NCBI GenBank assembly: GCA_016342685.1
Contig: JAEINU010000001.1
Span: forward strand, 760,169 to 824,168
Origin: Bacteroidales bacterium
GTDB taxonomy: Bacteria > Bacteroidota > Bacteroidia > Bacteroidales > UBA12077
Reading direction: 5' to 3'
DNA length: 64,000 nucleotides
Each line of letters opens with the position of its first letter. The stretch's first letter is position 1. This document shows, in pieces, positions 8,075-16,845 of this stretch. The position numbers and the translations under genes are program-made. The notes beneath the pieces are model-generated. The model worked only from the letters and a program-made list of their open reading frames with translations. It had not been told where the DNA came from and did not search any database.

Positions 8075-9370
8075 ATGAGAAAGATAATTTTATCAATGAT
8101 ATTTGCTTTTAGTGTTTTATTATGCAAATCTCAATCCCAAATTGACCAGATAAACTTGCTTATGTTAACATCTAAATATCAAGATGCACTGAGTTTATGC
8201 GATGAAGTAATAAAACAAAGTCCACAAAATGCACATTTCTATTATGTAAAGGCAATAATATGTAAACAGTTATTTAAGTATCCCGATGCAAGCCTTGCTA
8301 TAAAACAAGCAATTAGTATTGAACCTGAGAATATTGATTATTTGGCAGAGTATGCATCTGTTCTTGTAAAGCGTAATTTGAAGAATGATGCCATAAAAGT
8401 TTATAAATCTGTTCAAGAGAAAAATAAGTATAATGTAAGCTCTGGCTTGTATTTAAGTAATTATTATTTAAAAGAACGCGAATTTGAACAGGCAAAAGAT
8501 ATTTTGTTAAGTCTATATGAAAAAGATACCACAAACTCATATTTTGCGCGTAATATTGGTTTATGTTATATTAAACTTGGAAAAAAAGATGAGGCTCTCC
8601 ACTGGTTAAGTCGCACCATAAAATTAGATAGTACAGATGTAAAGGCTTACGAGTTATTTTCTCTGGTTTATAGTGCGCTGGAAGAGTTTGATTTATCATT
8701 AGAGTATATTGAAAAGGCAATCAAATTGGATTCTTTAAACAAGAACCTTTATATCGAAGCAGGAAATATTCATGTATTAAGAAATCATAATTATCTGGCT
8801 ATTCCTAAATTCTTAAAAGCTTTTGAAATTGACCCAAACGACGAATCGATTGCCAGGAGTCTAGGTTTTTGTTACTATAAAATTAAGAAAAATGATAAGG
8901 CAAAGTACTATTTAAATATTGCGAAAATTATTGGTTCGATGGATTTGCAAATCTATTTATGTTTAGGAGGAATTTATAAGCAGGAGAATAGCTTAGATTC
9001 AAGTCTTTTCTATTACGATGAAGCACTAAAAATAATAAAACCTGATTATGAATCTTTTTTCGCTATTTATAAGAATAAAGCAGAAAATTATTATTATTTG
9101 AATGAATTCGACAAAGCAATTGAAAATTATAATATGGCTCTGGATACAGATATTGAAATGTTCTGGGGAACATATAAAAAGAATGAAGTAAAGGTTGATA
9201 TAGCAGCTATATATGCAGAAAAGTTAAACGATAAACAAAAAGCGATTGAATATTTAGAGAAAGTTAATAAATCAACTATTTCATTAAATAAAAATTACTT
9301 TGATTACGCCCAACAACAAATTAACAGACTCAAAGAAGAGCTATTTTTTGAAAGGAAACAAAACATGTGA
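8075..9370 (+). CDS. Exported tetratricopeptide-repeat protein
   Basis: The 431-residue protein has an N-terminal signal (residues 1-20, ending LLCKSQ; the residue before Cys is Leu, so a lipobox is doubtful). It then has about ten TPR-like helical pairs with the usual Ala/Gly/Tyr/Pro spacing (for example ALSLCDEVIKQSPQNAHFYY and ALHWLSRTIKLDSTDVKAYE). There is no enzymatic domain. It probably acts as a periplasmic or outer-membrane-associated scaffold. It is a monocistronic unit divergent from the kinase operon and converges on 9375-9716 with only four bases between stops. Confidence 0.8.
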   Translation: MRKIILSMIFAFSVLLCKSQSQIDQINLLMLTSKYQDALSLCDEVIKQSPQNAHFYYVKAIICKQLFKYPDASLAIKQAISIEPENIDYLAEYASVLVKRNLKNDAIKVYKSVQEKNKYNVSSGLYLSNYYLKEREFEQAKDILLSLYEKDTTNSYFARNIGLCYIKLGKKDEALHWLSRTIKLDSTDVKAYELFSLVYSALEEFDLSLEYIEKAIKLDSLNKNLYIEAGNIHVLRNHNYLAIPKFLKAFEIDPNDESIARSLGFCYYKIKKNDKAKYYLNIAKIIGSMDLQIYLCLGGIYKQENSLDSSLFYYDEALKIIKPDYESFFAIYKNKAENYYYLNEFDKAIENYNMALDTDIEMFWGTYKKNEVKVDIAAIYAEKLNDKQKAIEYLEKVNKSTISLNKNYFDYAQQQINRLKEELFFERKQNM

Positions 9371-9374
9371 TTTT

Positions 9375-9716
9375 TTAGTTCATAACTAATAATTCATCTA
9401 TAAAATCACCTTTTTCGTTAAAAATATGAGAGTAGGTTCCCAATTCATAATTAGGCTTACTTAAGAAAATATCAAGAATAACTTCGATAGATAGTTGTGT
9501 TGTTTTAAAACCTTCAATATAAATCACAACTTTGTCTAATTTTATTTTCAGATCGTTTGGTTGGGTATTCTCAGGAAATTCTTTTTTTAGAGATTGCCTA
9601 CTATCTTCTGAAAATGTATTGTGTAGTAAGACTTGAAGACTAATTATAGTTTCGTCTATAAGTTCGGTTTTACTTTTCTGTGCGAATACAAGCTTTTCAA
9701 TTACATCATTTTTCAT
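9375..9716 (-). CDS. Hypothetical protein
   Basis: The 113-residue cytoplasmic protein has no signal peptide, Cys or recognised motif. It appears as a helical N-terminal half (to about residue 45) and a mixed alpha/beta C-terminal half with hydrophobic beta segments (VVIYIEGF, SIEVILDIFL). I do not recognise the family. It stands alone between the TPR gene and the aldehyde oxidoreductase unit. Confidence 0.5.
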   Translation of the reverse strand: MKNDVIEKLVFAQKSKTELIDETIISLQVLLHNTFSEDSRQSLKKEFPENTQPNDLKIKLDKVVIYIEGFKTTQLSIEVILDIFLSKPNYELGTYSHIFNEKGDFIDELLVMN

Positions 9717-9831
9717 AGTAGAATGTTTTTAATATTAAGATATTAATATAATTACATATTATTGAAAAATAGAGTATAGGATTATGTGTTATCTAATACG
9801 AAAAATGATATTGATTTATTACTTTAAAGCA

Positions 9832-9861
9832 TAAAAAAACCTACTAAAATTTAGTAGGTTT
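9832..9861 (-). terminator. Rho-independent terminator of the aldehyde oxidoreductase operon
   Basis: A near-perfect palindrome (ACCTACTAAA/TTTAGTAGGT) is followed on the minus strand by seven T. It starts 20 bases after the stop codon of the gene at 9881. Confidence 0.8.
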
Positions 9862-9880
9862 AATGTTATTATAAATTACT

Positions 9881-11635
9881 TTAACAAATTAAGTTCGTTG
9901 CGTAATCTAAACCCTCTTTGATATATTCCTTTGTAATTTTTCCAGTCGGATCTTTTGTTTCATAAATACGTTCTGGAATTTCTAATTTATCGAAGCTAAA
10001 ACCTTCTCGTATTTTAAATCTGTACTTATTTAAATGGATTTGTTTACCCAATTCCATAAGCTGATCTTCTGTATAATCAAACCCAAGTAATTTTATAGCA
10101 TCACTAACAAGGTTTAAATTATAAATTCCTCTTGCGAAAAAGCATACAGCAATACTCGATAATATCTGTCTAATAGCTTCTTCTTCTAGGAGTTTATCAA
10201 CAACTTGTTTCGGCGACAAATCATTTTTTATCAATTCTTTCTGATCTAACGAATAACCAGCATTATCTAGATGACTGTGGCGTGCACCTAGAAGAAATCC
10301 TAAATATCCCGATGGACCTGTATGGTAGCCCGGCATTTCGTTTTTACCAAATTGCATGGCAAATTCTTTGCCTCCATATACCGACGAAGCGTAACTGACA
10401 CCTTTTGCTGCGGCTTTTAAGAATTCTGTTGTTGGGTTTGCAATGTTTTTAACTAATTCAATATATTCATTTGATTTGCCCCAATTAATATCTATTCCGC
10501 ATATATCTTCTTTTGTGATCATTTTCTTTTCAAACATCTCGGTTATCCATGATAAAACCACACCCATGCTCATGGCATCAACACCAACTTGTTCAACAAT
10601 ATCAATTAATTTTAACATTGCCTTAGGCTCAGTAATTCCAACCATTGTACCTAATGAATAAATTAATTCAAAATCGTAACAAACAGGAGTTGTTTTGTAA
10701 AAATAAGGATCATCATCGTATGGTTCACGCAAATACGCTAGGTGTATGCAGGCGACTGGGCAATGAGCACAGGCAACGCGACGAGCTAAATGATTTTTTG
10801 CAATTTCTTCACCGGTTACTTGTTCAATTTCGTCTGTAGAACTGGCCTGAAGATTCCTAACCGGAAGGGCTTTCAATGAGTTCAACGATTTTATATTAAT
10901 TGCTGTTCCAACATCATGATATTTTTTCATTGCTGATGACTCAGTTGCAGCATTGTATATCTTATCATAAAGTGTTCTATATTCTTTTTTATTTGCAACT
11001 TCAATAGCTTGTTTTCCAGAGATTACAATCCCTTTAAGAAATTTACTCCCGAAAATTGCACCCAATCCCAATCTACCAAAATGGCGATAGGTTTCGGTTG
11101 TAACATTAGCAAATGTCGACATATTTTCTCCAGCCTGACCAATTCTAAAAATAGCTCTAAGTCCTTCGCCTTTCTCATTCTGACGCATTACACGCGCAGC
11201 AATGGAGCCATCTTTCATTCCCCAAAGAGTGGTAGCATTTTTAAATAAAACCTTGCCATTGCTTATTGAAAGATAGATTGGCAGCTCACTTTTTCCTTTA
11301 ATTACAATAGCGCCATAGCCTGCCATTCGAATGGCAATAGCACTTCTTCCTCCTGCATGACTTTCGCCTAAATCGCCTGTATGCGGAGATTTAAACATTG
11401 CACAAGTTTTAGATGCTAAAGGAAAAACTCCGGTTAGTGGTCCAATAGCAAATATAATTGGCGATTCCTCCGCAAATGGATCAATTCCTTCGGGACATTC
11501 TTCGTGCAATAATGCTGTTGCAACACCCGTTCCACCTAAGTATTTTTCAAAAAGATCTTTTCGATCTCTTGTAGTAAATTTCTTTTTAGATAAGTCTATA
11601 TATAAAACTTTTGATAGCGTATCATTATCAATCAT
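9881..11635 (-). CDS. Aldehyde:ferredoxin oxidoreductase (tungsten-type, AOR family)
   Basis: The 584-residue enzyme has the AOR family layout. It starts with an N-terminal tungstopterin-binding domain with YLGGTGVATALL-like and GPLTG motifs, followed by a Gly/Ala-rich segment (SHAGGRSAIAIRMAGYG). The [4Fe-4S] ligands follow as CAHCPVAC near residues 285-293, with the fourth Cys near residue 497 (IAVCFFARG). The size and cysteine spacing match characterised archaeal AORs. The expected reaction is oxidation of an aldehyde to a carboxylate with reduction of ferredoxin, or the reverse; the substrate is unknown. It overlaps the ferredoxin gene by 8 bases, so the ferredoxin is its likely electron partner. 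A tungsten or molybdenum bis-pterin cofactor is expected from the family. Confidence 0.9.
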   Translation of the reverse strand: MIDNDTLSKVLYIDLSKKKFTTRDRKDLFEKYLGGTGVATALLHEECPEGIDPFAEESPIIFAIGPLTGVFPLASKTCAMFKSPHTGDLGESHAGGRSAIAIRMAGYGAIVIKGKSELPIYLSISNGKVLFKNATTLWGMKDGSIAARVMRQNEKGEGLRAIFRIGQAGENMSTFANVTTETYRHFGRLGLGAIFGSKFLKGIVISGKQAIEVANKKEYRTLYDKIYNAATESSAMKKYHDVGTAINIKSLNSLKALPVRNLQASSTDEIEQVTGEEIAKNHLARRVACAHCPVACIHLAYLREPYDDDPYFYKTTPVCYDFELIYSLGTMVGITEPKAMLKLIDIVEQVGVDAMSMGVVLSWITEMFEKKMITKEDICGIDINWGKSNEYIELVKNIANPTTEFLKAAAKGVSYASSVYGGKEFAMQFGKNEMPGYHTGPSGYLGFLLGARHSHLDNAGYSLDQKELIKNDLSPKQVVDKLLEEEAIRQILSSIAVCFFARGIYNLNLVSDAIKLLGFDYTEDQLMELGKQIHLNKYRFKIREGFSFDKLEIPERIYETKDPTGKITKEYIKEGLDYATNLIC

Positions 11636-12044
11636 GGCTAACTCCTTTCTTATCTTTAATTAACTCAAGAACCTCGTAAGGGCAATATTCTACACAATAA
11701 CCACACTGCACACAAATTACAGGTTTATTGTCTTGTTCGTTCCAGAAAACAGCATCAATTATACATGCATCTTTACACATTCCACATCCTATACATTTAG
11801 ATGATTTTAACCGAACACCACCACCTTCTTTGGGTTCAAGTGCTCCGGTCGGACATACATTCGCACATGGAGGATTCTCACATGAACGACAAACAACTAC
11901 AGTGTATCCACGAGAAATACCTCCTGCAGATTTTACTCCAATACAGGTGTTCGACAAACCTGCATTTCCACTTCTTCTTGAACAAGCAAACATGCAACTT
12001 TGGCAGCCCACACATCGCATAGCATCTTTTACGGCAAGTTTCAT
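11628..12044 (-). CDS. Four-cluster [4Fe-4S] ferredoxin partner of AOR
   Basis: Starting at the internal ATG (12044) gives 138 residues beginning MKLAVKDAMRCVGCQSC. A longer frame to 12119 would add a hydrophobic 25-residue extension with no family support. Four cysteine motifs are visible: CVGCQSCMFAC, CRSCENPPCANVCP, CIGCGMCKDAC and CVQCGYCVEYC, enough for four [4Fe-4S] clusters, as in DmsB/HybA-type electron-transfer subunits and AOR-linked polyferredoxins. There is no Tat signal, so it is cytoplasmic. It is the first gene of the AOR operon and presumably carries electrons to or from AOR. Confidence 0.88.
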   Translation of the reverse strand: MKLAVKDAMRCVGCQSCMFACSRRSGNAGLSNTCIGVKSAGGISRGYTVVVCRSCENPPCANVCPTGALEPKEGGGVRLKSSKCIGCGMCKDACIIDAVFWNEQDNKPVICVQCGYCVEYCPYEVLELIKDKKGVSHD

Positions 12045-12272
12045 ACGTTTAAATTTTTGAATAGTAAAAAAGAATACTAAATAATAAATAAATAACGAAT
12101 AAATTACAATAAAAATCAAGGATTAAATACTATAATTGGATTGATGATGAGAAAAATATACTGCACAATTGCATAATGACTAATAAAAATAACCATTAAA
12201 TACAGATATTCGTAGGAATATTTTTATTAGTTTTCTATAATTAATACATTTATAAGAATTAAACTTTACGTA

Positions 12273-12947
12273 ATGGAGTTAAATCTAATTCAGAAATTTA
12301 TCCTTTTGGCAATTGATCCTAAAACAGGGAAGTTATTAATCGATTCTCTTTCATTAAACTACGGAATCGCTGGATCTATTCTCCTCGAAATGTCGGAGAT
12401 AAATAAGATTACAATTAAGAATAAAAGAATTATAGTTTCAGATACTAAGCTAACAAACAATTCAATTATCGATGAATGTGTTAATTTAATTAGTAGATCA
12501 AGAAAACCACGTAAAGCAAAATTCTGGATTAATAAAATAGGGAATAGAGCAAATCGATTTAAAAAAGAGATACTTGCTGATTTAAATGTTAAAAGGATTG
12601 TCATTATAAAACAGAAAACATTTTTGTGGGGATTAATTTCCTTAAAAAGATATCCATCAAGTAATATCAAAATTATTACTGATTTAAAGCAAAAACTAAA
12701 AGGTATTGTTTTAGAAAATCAAAAAACAGATATCGATGGTTTAATGATTTTAAGTTTAATGAATAGTTGTAAACTTTCACATGTTCTATTTGCAAACAAA
12801 AAGGAGTATCGAAAATCAAATAAACGAATAAAGGAATTGGTGCGCGAAGTTGAAATCAGTAATGATGTAGGTCTTGCAATAAAAGAGATACAAGCGGCCG
12901 TTTTAATTGCCACAACTTCTTCGTTTATTGGTTCGTCGTCTGTATAA
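12273..12947 (+). CDS. GPP34 (GOLPH3-like) family protein
   Basis: The 224-residue protein resembles bacterial GPP34 proteins. It shows the N-terminal LIQKFILLAIDPKTGKL, the LNYGIAGSILLEM helix that corresponds to the family's conserved Gly-x2-LxEL segment, and a hydrophobic C-terminal helix (QAAVLIATTSSFIG). In eukaryotes the family binds phosphatidylinositol-4-phosphate and Golgi glycosyltransferases. The bacterial role is unclear; membrane association is inferred. It is divergent from the AOR operon and its stop codon directly abuts that of the MFS gene on the other strand. Confidence 0.75.
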   Translation: MELNLIQKFILLAIDPKTGKLLIDSLSLNYGIAGSILLEMSEINKITIKNKRIIVSDTKLTNNSIIDECVNLISRSRKPRKAKFWINKIGNRANRFKKEILADLNVKRIVIIKQKTFLWGLISLKRYPSSNIKIITDLKQKLKGIVLENQKTDIDGLMILSLMNSCKLSHVLFANKKEYRKSNKRIKELVREVEISNDVGLAIKEIQAAVLIATTSSFIGSSSV

Positions 12948-14126
12948 CTAGTTTTTTGTTTTTTTTATTTGAAAGAATAAGGCTACTAGGGCAAGAATCA
13001 AAAATAAAACACCTGAAATAAACAAGGCTTCTTGTATACTGTATTTATCTGTTCTCCATCCTACAAAAGGCCCAATAATGGCAAAGAAAATTCGAATTAC
13101 AAAATTTCTAACAGAAAGTACGGTAGCTCTTATATCCGAAGTACATAAACGATTTATGTAATCCTTTAAAATTGGTGTTGCGAAACCTCTAAAGATATAA
13201 AAGATAAATAAAATCAGTAATCCCCAATAGTTAACAGCTTGACTTAATGCAATATATCCTAAAGGAATAAAAAATGAGATTAATATTAGAGACTTGTTTT
13301 TATTAAGCTTACGCTCAATTTTATAGGCGAATAAAGCAACAATACCAACAGTTATATTTAGAGCTGGCCAAACAATTCCAAAATAGAAAAGTGGGATTTC
13401 AATTTCTAGTAAGAACGGCTGAACAATTAAAGTTGCCATTGTTAATGTTGCTGCTCCAATAATTGATGAATGTATTATGTTCCAACGCAATTCTTTATTA
13501 TCATAAAGAGCATATTTCACAATTTTGAGAATATACTTTATTCCTGAATTTAAAATTTTGGTATTTCTTTTAGGTTCAATTAAAGTTAAAGAAGCAGGTA
13601 TTGCAATGAATGCGACTCCAGTTTGTACAAAATATGGAAAACGTAAGCTAATTCCTATGAGTAAACCGCCAGCAATTGCGGCGAGAGTTTCCGATAAGTT
13701 TCCAATAGAGATAACTCTACCTTCGTATTTTGTATATTGATCTTTCTTTCCTAAATCATCTAATGTGTCATATAGCATGGCGGAGTCGGCACCTGAAATT
13801 AAACTTTGTCCAAATCCAAGAATAATCTCTGCAATCAAGAAACCAACAATCCCATAAGAAATACTATAAGTGAAGAAGCCAATAAATCCTAAAATAGAGC
13901 CAATTATTAATGTTTTTTTTCTTCCTAAAACATCAGCTAAATAACCAGACGGGATTTCTAATACTACTATTGAAATGGAATAGATTGCCTTAAGAATGGA
14001 GATTTGACTTAAAGTTAATCCGTTATCTTGATAAAAAGGAATCATAAATGGCATAAATAACATAAACCACTTAGCAATTTTAATAAGATAAAGCTTGATT
14101 ATGTTTGATTGTAAGGATTTCCCCAT
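12948..14126 (-). CDS. MFS family transporter
   Basis: The 392-residue integral membrane protein has about twelve transmembrane helices. The MFS signature between TM2 and TM3 is visible as GYLADVLGRKKTLIIG (G-x3-D-x2-GR-K/R). The central loop after TM6 (EPKRNTKILNS) is short and basic. The early sequence IPFYQDNGLTLSQISIL is typical of MFS subgroups exporting drugs or small metabolites in Bacteroidota. The substrate cannot be told from sequence. It stands alone. Confidence 0.88.
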   Translation of the reverse strand: MGKSLQSNIIKLYLIKIAKWFMLFMPFMIPFYQDNGLTLSQISILKAIYSISIVVLEIPSGYLADVLGRKKTLIIGSILGFIGFFTYSISYGIVGFLIAEIILGFGQSLISGADSAMLYDTLDDLGKKDQYTKYEGRVISIGNLSETLAAIAGGLLIGISLRFPYFVQTGVAFIAIPASLTLIEPKRNTKILNSGIKYILKIVKYALYDNKELRWNIIHSSIIGAATLTMATLIVQPFLLEIEIPLFYFGIVWPALNITVGIVALFAYKIERKLNKNKSLILISFFIPLGYIALSQAVNYWGLLILFIFYIFRGFATPILKDYINRLCTSDIRATVLSVRNFVIRIFFAIIGPFVGWRTDKYSIQEALFISGVLFLILALVALFFQIKKTKN

Positions 14127-14453
14127 ATGTTAAAAAATATAAGTTGCAAATATAACTTTGTTCCTTATCAATTGGAATTATTTTTTTATAAAACAATAAT
14201 TAAAGCGCAATAACGTTTCGCTTTCATGGCAAGAAGATGCTTTGTAATAGTTATCTGACAAGGTGTTTAGAGATAGTTTGGGTGCGCAATGCTTTAGTGT
14301 TGAATTGATTTCGTGCAAAAAAAAGTGATGTTTGCATTGTGATTTAATGTGGATATTTTGCCGAAAATGATTTTTAATATATATATTGCATTTCTAAAAT
14401 CACTTTCCCATATGTCTAAATAAGTAAAATTTAATCCTAAATATTTTAATATT
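14127..14453. other. Divergent intergenic region, no clear element
   Basis: This 327-base A/T-rich stretch separates the MFS gene (minus) from the coiled-coil membrane protein gene (plus). It must hold promoters for both, but I find no convincing TAnnTTTG box, hairpin or small ORF. Confidence 0.5.
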
Positions 14454-15644
14454 ATGGTAAAACAAAACAATGAATCTATGACTGTAGATTTTTCTAAAGC
14501 GGTTCATGAAACTGAAAGAGTAAACCTTTATAATTTTGGATATGAAAAATCAGGAACTGTAAAAGGAGACCCTGAAATATACATATCATTTCTTAACAGA
14601 ATAGTTAACGGTGATTTGGTTGAAGAGAATTATAAAGGAGTTTCTGATGATGAAAAAAAGGAACGTAGAGAAAAAATAACACTATTGGAAAAAGAACTTG
14701 AAGAAGTTGGTGTGAGCAATAAAAAATTTGAAGAAGAAATTAAAGCCAAAGAAAAGAAAGCTGATGATTATAAACAGGATTTATTGCAATTGAGAGAATC
14801 CCATAATGAAAATCCAGAAAAGATTAAAAGTGAATCTTTTAGTCCTTTTAAATTTAGTATTAACTTGTTTATTCTTATTATGCTGTCTATTTACTTATTT
14901 TTCTTTTATGTATCTGCTACATATAAAGCATTATATATAGATTTTGAAAAAGTAGCAGATAATATAGCACAAGGTATAGGCACCGGAAGCGTTATGCCAG
15001 GACCATATGAGTTAGCAGAAGCATTACAGTATAACTATTTATTGTTTTTAGTTCCTTTTGTGTTTTTTGCATTTGGTTGGGCATTTCATATTATATTAGA
15101 GTTAAAGCACAAAGTAAAATTTGTATTTATCGGATTATTAGTAACACTTACTTTTATCGTTGATTTCCTTTTAGCAATGCTTATTCATAATAATACTGAA
15201 GCGGCCAAAGAATTAATGGGCTTGCAAACTGCTGAATGGTCAAGTAGTGCTTCATTTTATATTATTCTTTCTTTTGGATTTCTAGTTTATATTTTATGGA
15301 GCGTGTTATTTGATACTTTGCTTAGGGAATGGGATAAGCGTAAAATTTCTGCAAATATCAAAAAAATAATAAAACATTTGAATAAAGATATTAAAACCTT
15401 AGAAGCAAAAGTAACACCTGTAATAGAAATCAAAGAGCAGATTAAAAACTATAGGGAAGATATTAGTACCGTAATGCACGGTAACCTTAAAAAATATATT
15501 GATCAATTTTCTTCAGGCTGGATATCATTTTTGGTTCCGGCAAATATGAAAGCTGTTAAAGAAAGATGTATTAATTTAAAGAAAGATTTTGAAGAAAAAT
15601 ATCAAATAAAACCAGGGATAGTCAAAGTAATAAGTAGACGATAA
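14454..15644 (+). CDS. Four-TM membrane protein with coiled-coil domain, unassigned
   Basis: The 396-residue protein has a soluble N-terminal region (1-125) ending in a charged coiled coil (about 60-118). Four transmembrane helices follow (about 135-160, 195-218, 222-247, 264-288) and then a second charged helical region (about 295-350). Short conserved-looking patches near the N-terminus (NLYNFGYEKSG) do not match a family I know. The gene is followed after 35 bases by a VWA-like lipoprotein gene, and the pair ends in a terminator, so they likely form one membrane complex spanning cytoplasm and periplasm. The function is unknown. Confidence 0.7.
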   Translation: MVKQNNESMTVDFSKAVHETERVNLYNFGYEKSGTVKGDPEIYISFLNRIVNGDLVEENYKGVSDDEKKERREKITLLEKELEEVGVSNKKFEEEIKAKEKKADDYKQDLLQLRESHNENPEKIKSESFSPFKFSINLFILIMLSIYLFFFYVSATYKALYIDFEKVADNIAQGIGTGSVMPGPYELAEALQYNYLLFLVPFVFFAFGWAFHIILELKHKVKFVFIGLLVTLTFIVDFLLAMLIHNNTEAAKELMGLQTAEWSSSASFYIILSFGFLVYILWSVLFDTLLREWDKRKISANIKKIIKHLNKDIKTLEAKVTPVIEIKEQIKNYREDISTVMHGNLKKYIDQFSSGWISFLVPANMKAVKERCINLKKDFEEKYQIKPGIVKVISRR

Positions 15645-15679
15645 GAAATAAATCAATCTAATATTGAAAAATTAATATT

Positions 15680-16459
15680 ATGAAAAAAAATAGTATTTTA
15701 AAATGCATAATAGCTTTATTAGTGATAGCTGTTTCATGTGCTCCTCCTCCTAAAAAGGAAAAAGTTGTTCATGTAAAGCACAACTATATTATTTTGCTTG
15801 ATCTTTCAGATAGGCTTATTATTCAAGATAATCAGCCCGAACGTGATAAAGAAATAATAAAGCATCTGTATTCGCTTTTTGAAGACAAAGTAATGAAAGA
15901 ACTGTATGTTAAATCAAGAGACGAAATAAAAGTTGTTATTGCGCCGCAACTTGGATCTGGATTAGCTACCGAAATTTACGAAGACAGGCTTTACATTAAT
16001 ATGGAAAATATTAAAAATATTTTCCGAAAGTCAAAAGAAGGTGAACGTCACAAAATGTTTTATGAAAATTTAGATACTCTGTATAAAGAAGCAGTGTTTA
16101 GTAAAGATCCAAAAAAATATTATGGTGCAGATATCTGGAAATATTTTTATGAAGATCTTAAAACTGATTTTGTTAAAGATTCACTTACTGAAAATTTCCT
16201 ATTTATATTAACAGACGGTTATCCAATTGTTGGAAAGGATAAAAGTAAGTTGCAACCATTAAATAATAAATTTCCAAATTTGAAAGTAGCAATTATAGAA
16301 GCCAGTCCGCGAGAAACTGATATGGAATGGGATCGTATAATGAGCACGTGGCAAGAGTGGTTTACAGAAATAGGAGTTACCGATTATACATTAATAAAAA
16401 GGAAAGCAATTACAAAAGAAAAAGAAGAGCTAAAAGATCTTATTAATGAAAACCAATGA
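15680..16459 (+). CDS. Lipoprotein with von Willebrand A-like fold
   Basis: The 259-residue product has a lipoprotein signal (IAVSC, Cys at residue 20) followed by a Pro/Lys linker. The mature domain opens with a hydrophobic strand and metal-site-like motif (NYIILLDLSDRLI) and later has LFILTDGYPI. This is the order of strand-1 DxSxS and the later xTDG motif of VWA/integrin I domains, but the third MIDAS residue (Ser) is replaced by Arg. The partner is probably the four-TM protein immediately upstream. A degenerate VWA adhesion or assembly module is inferred. Confidence 0.65.
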   Translation: MKKNSILKCIIALLVIAVSCAPPPKKEKVVHVKHNYIILLDLSDRLIIQDNQPERDKEIIKHLYSLFEDKVMKELYVKSRDEIKVVIAPQLGSGLATEIYEDRLYINMENIKNIFRKSKEGERHKMFYENLDTLYKEAVFSKDPKKYYGADIWKYFYEDLKTDFVKDSLTENFLFILTDGYPIVGKDKSKLQPLNNKFPNLKVAIIEASPRETDMEWDRIMSTWQEWFTEIGVTDYTLIKRKAITKEKEELKDLINENQ

Positions 16460-16481
16460 TTTGGTAATAGATAAAATTTGG

Positions 16482-16514
16482 AGAGCGAGGCATTTTTGTC
16501 TCGCTCTTTTTATT
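16482..16514 (+). terminator. Rho-independent terminator
   Basis: The stem AGAGCGAG/CTCGCTCT with a 10-base loop is followed by TTTTTATT. It lies 22 bases after the VWA-like lipoprotein stop codon and closes that two-gene unit. Confidence 0.8.
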
Positions 16515-16845
16515 AGTTTTCCTAGTTGCGTTAGAATAATAAGCAAGTTTTTTGTGTAAAAATATTTTGTTTGTATTTCAATTATTTTATTCAAAAATAC
16601 TAGTTTTAACATTTTAAAAATGTTCTTTTTTAATGTCACTATATTAATGAATAATTACTTTATATATCCAAAATTCTAAGAACTGTTAGAGTTATGATTA
16701 GAATATTGAACTTAGGAAGTTTTTATTAAGGTATCTTTAAATAATTTTGTGAAATAAATATGTTATAAAGTATTGTGTATTTTTTAACTAGAATATTAAA
16801 TATTGTAAATTTGTTAATTAAATAAACTAAAAAAAACTCTTTGCT
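16515..16845. other. Intergenic region with a promoter for the first hydro-lyase
   Basis: This A/T-rich spacer contains a -7 box TAAATTTG at 16806-16813, 32 bases before the ATG at 16846. No -33 element at ideal spacing, no small gene and no other structure is evident. Confidence 0.5.

Noticed and set aside
11728..12060. 110-residue plus-strand open frame
   Set aside because: It lies antisense to the ferredoxin gene, whose four cysteine motifs clearly mark the minus strand as coding.
12045..12272. Molybdenum/tungsten cofactor riboswitch upstream of the AOR operon
   Set aside because: The stretch is short and A/T-rich with no conserved GC-rich helices that would support such a fold.
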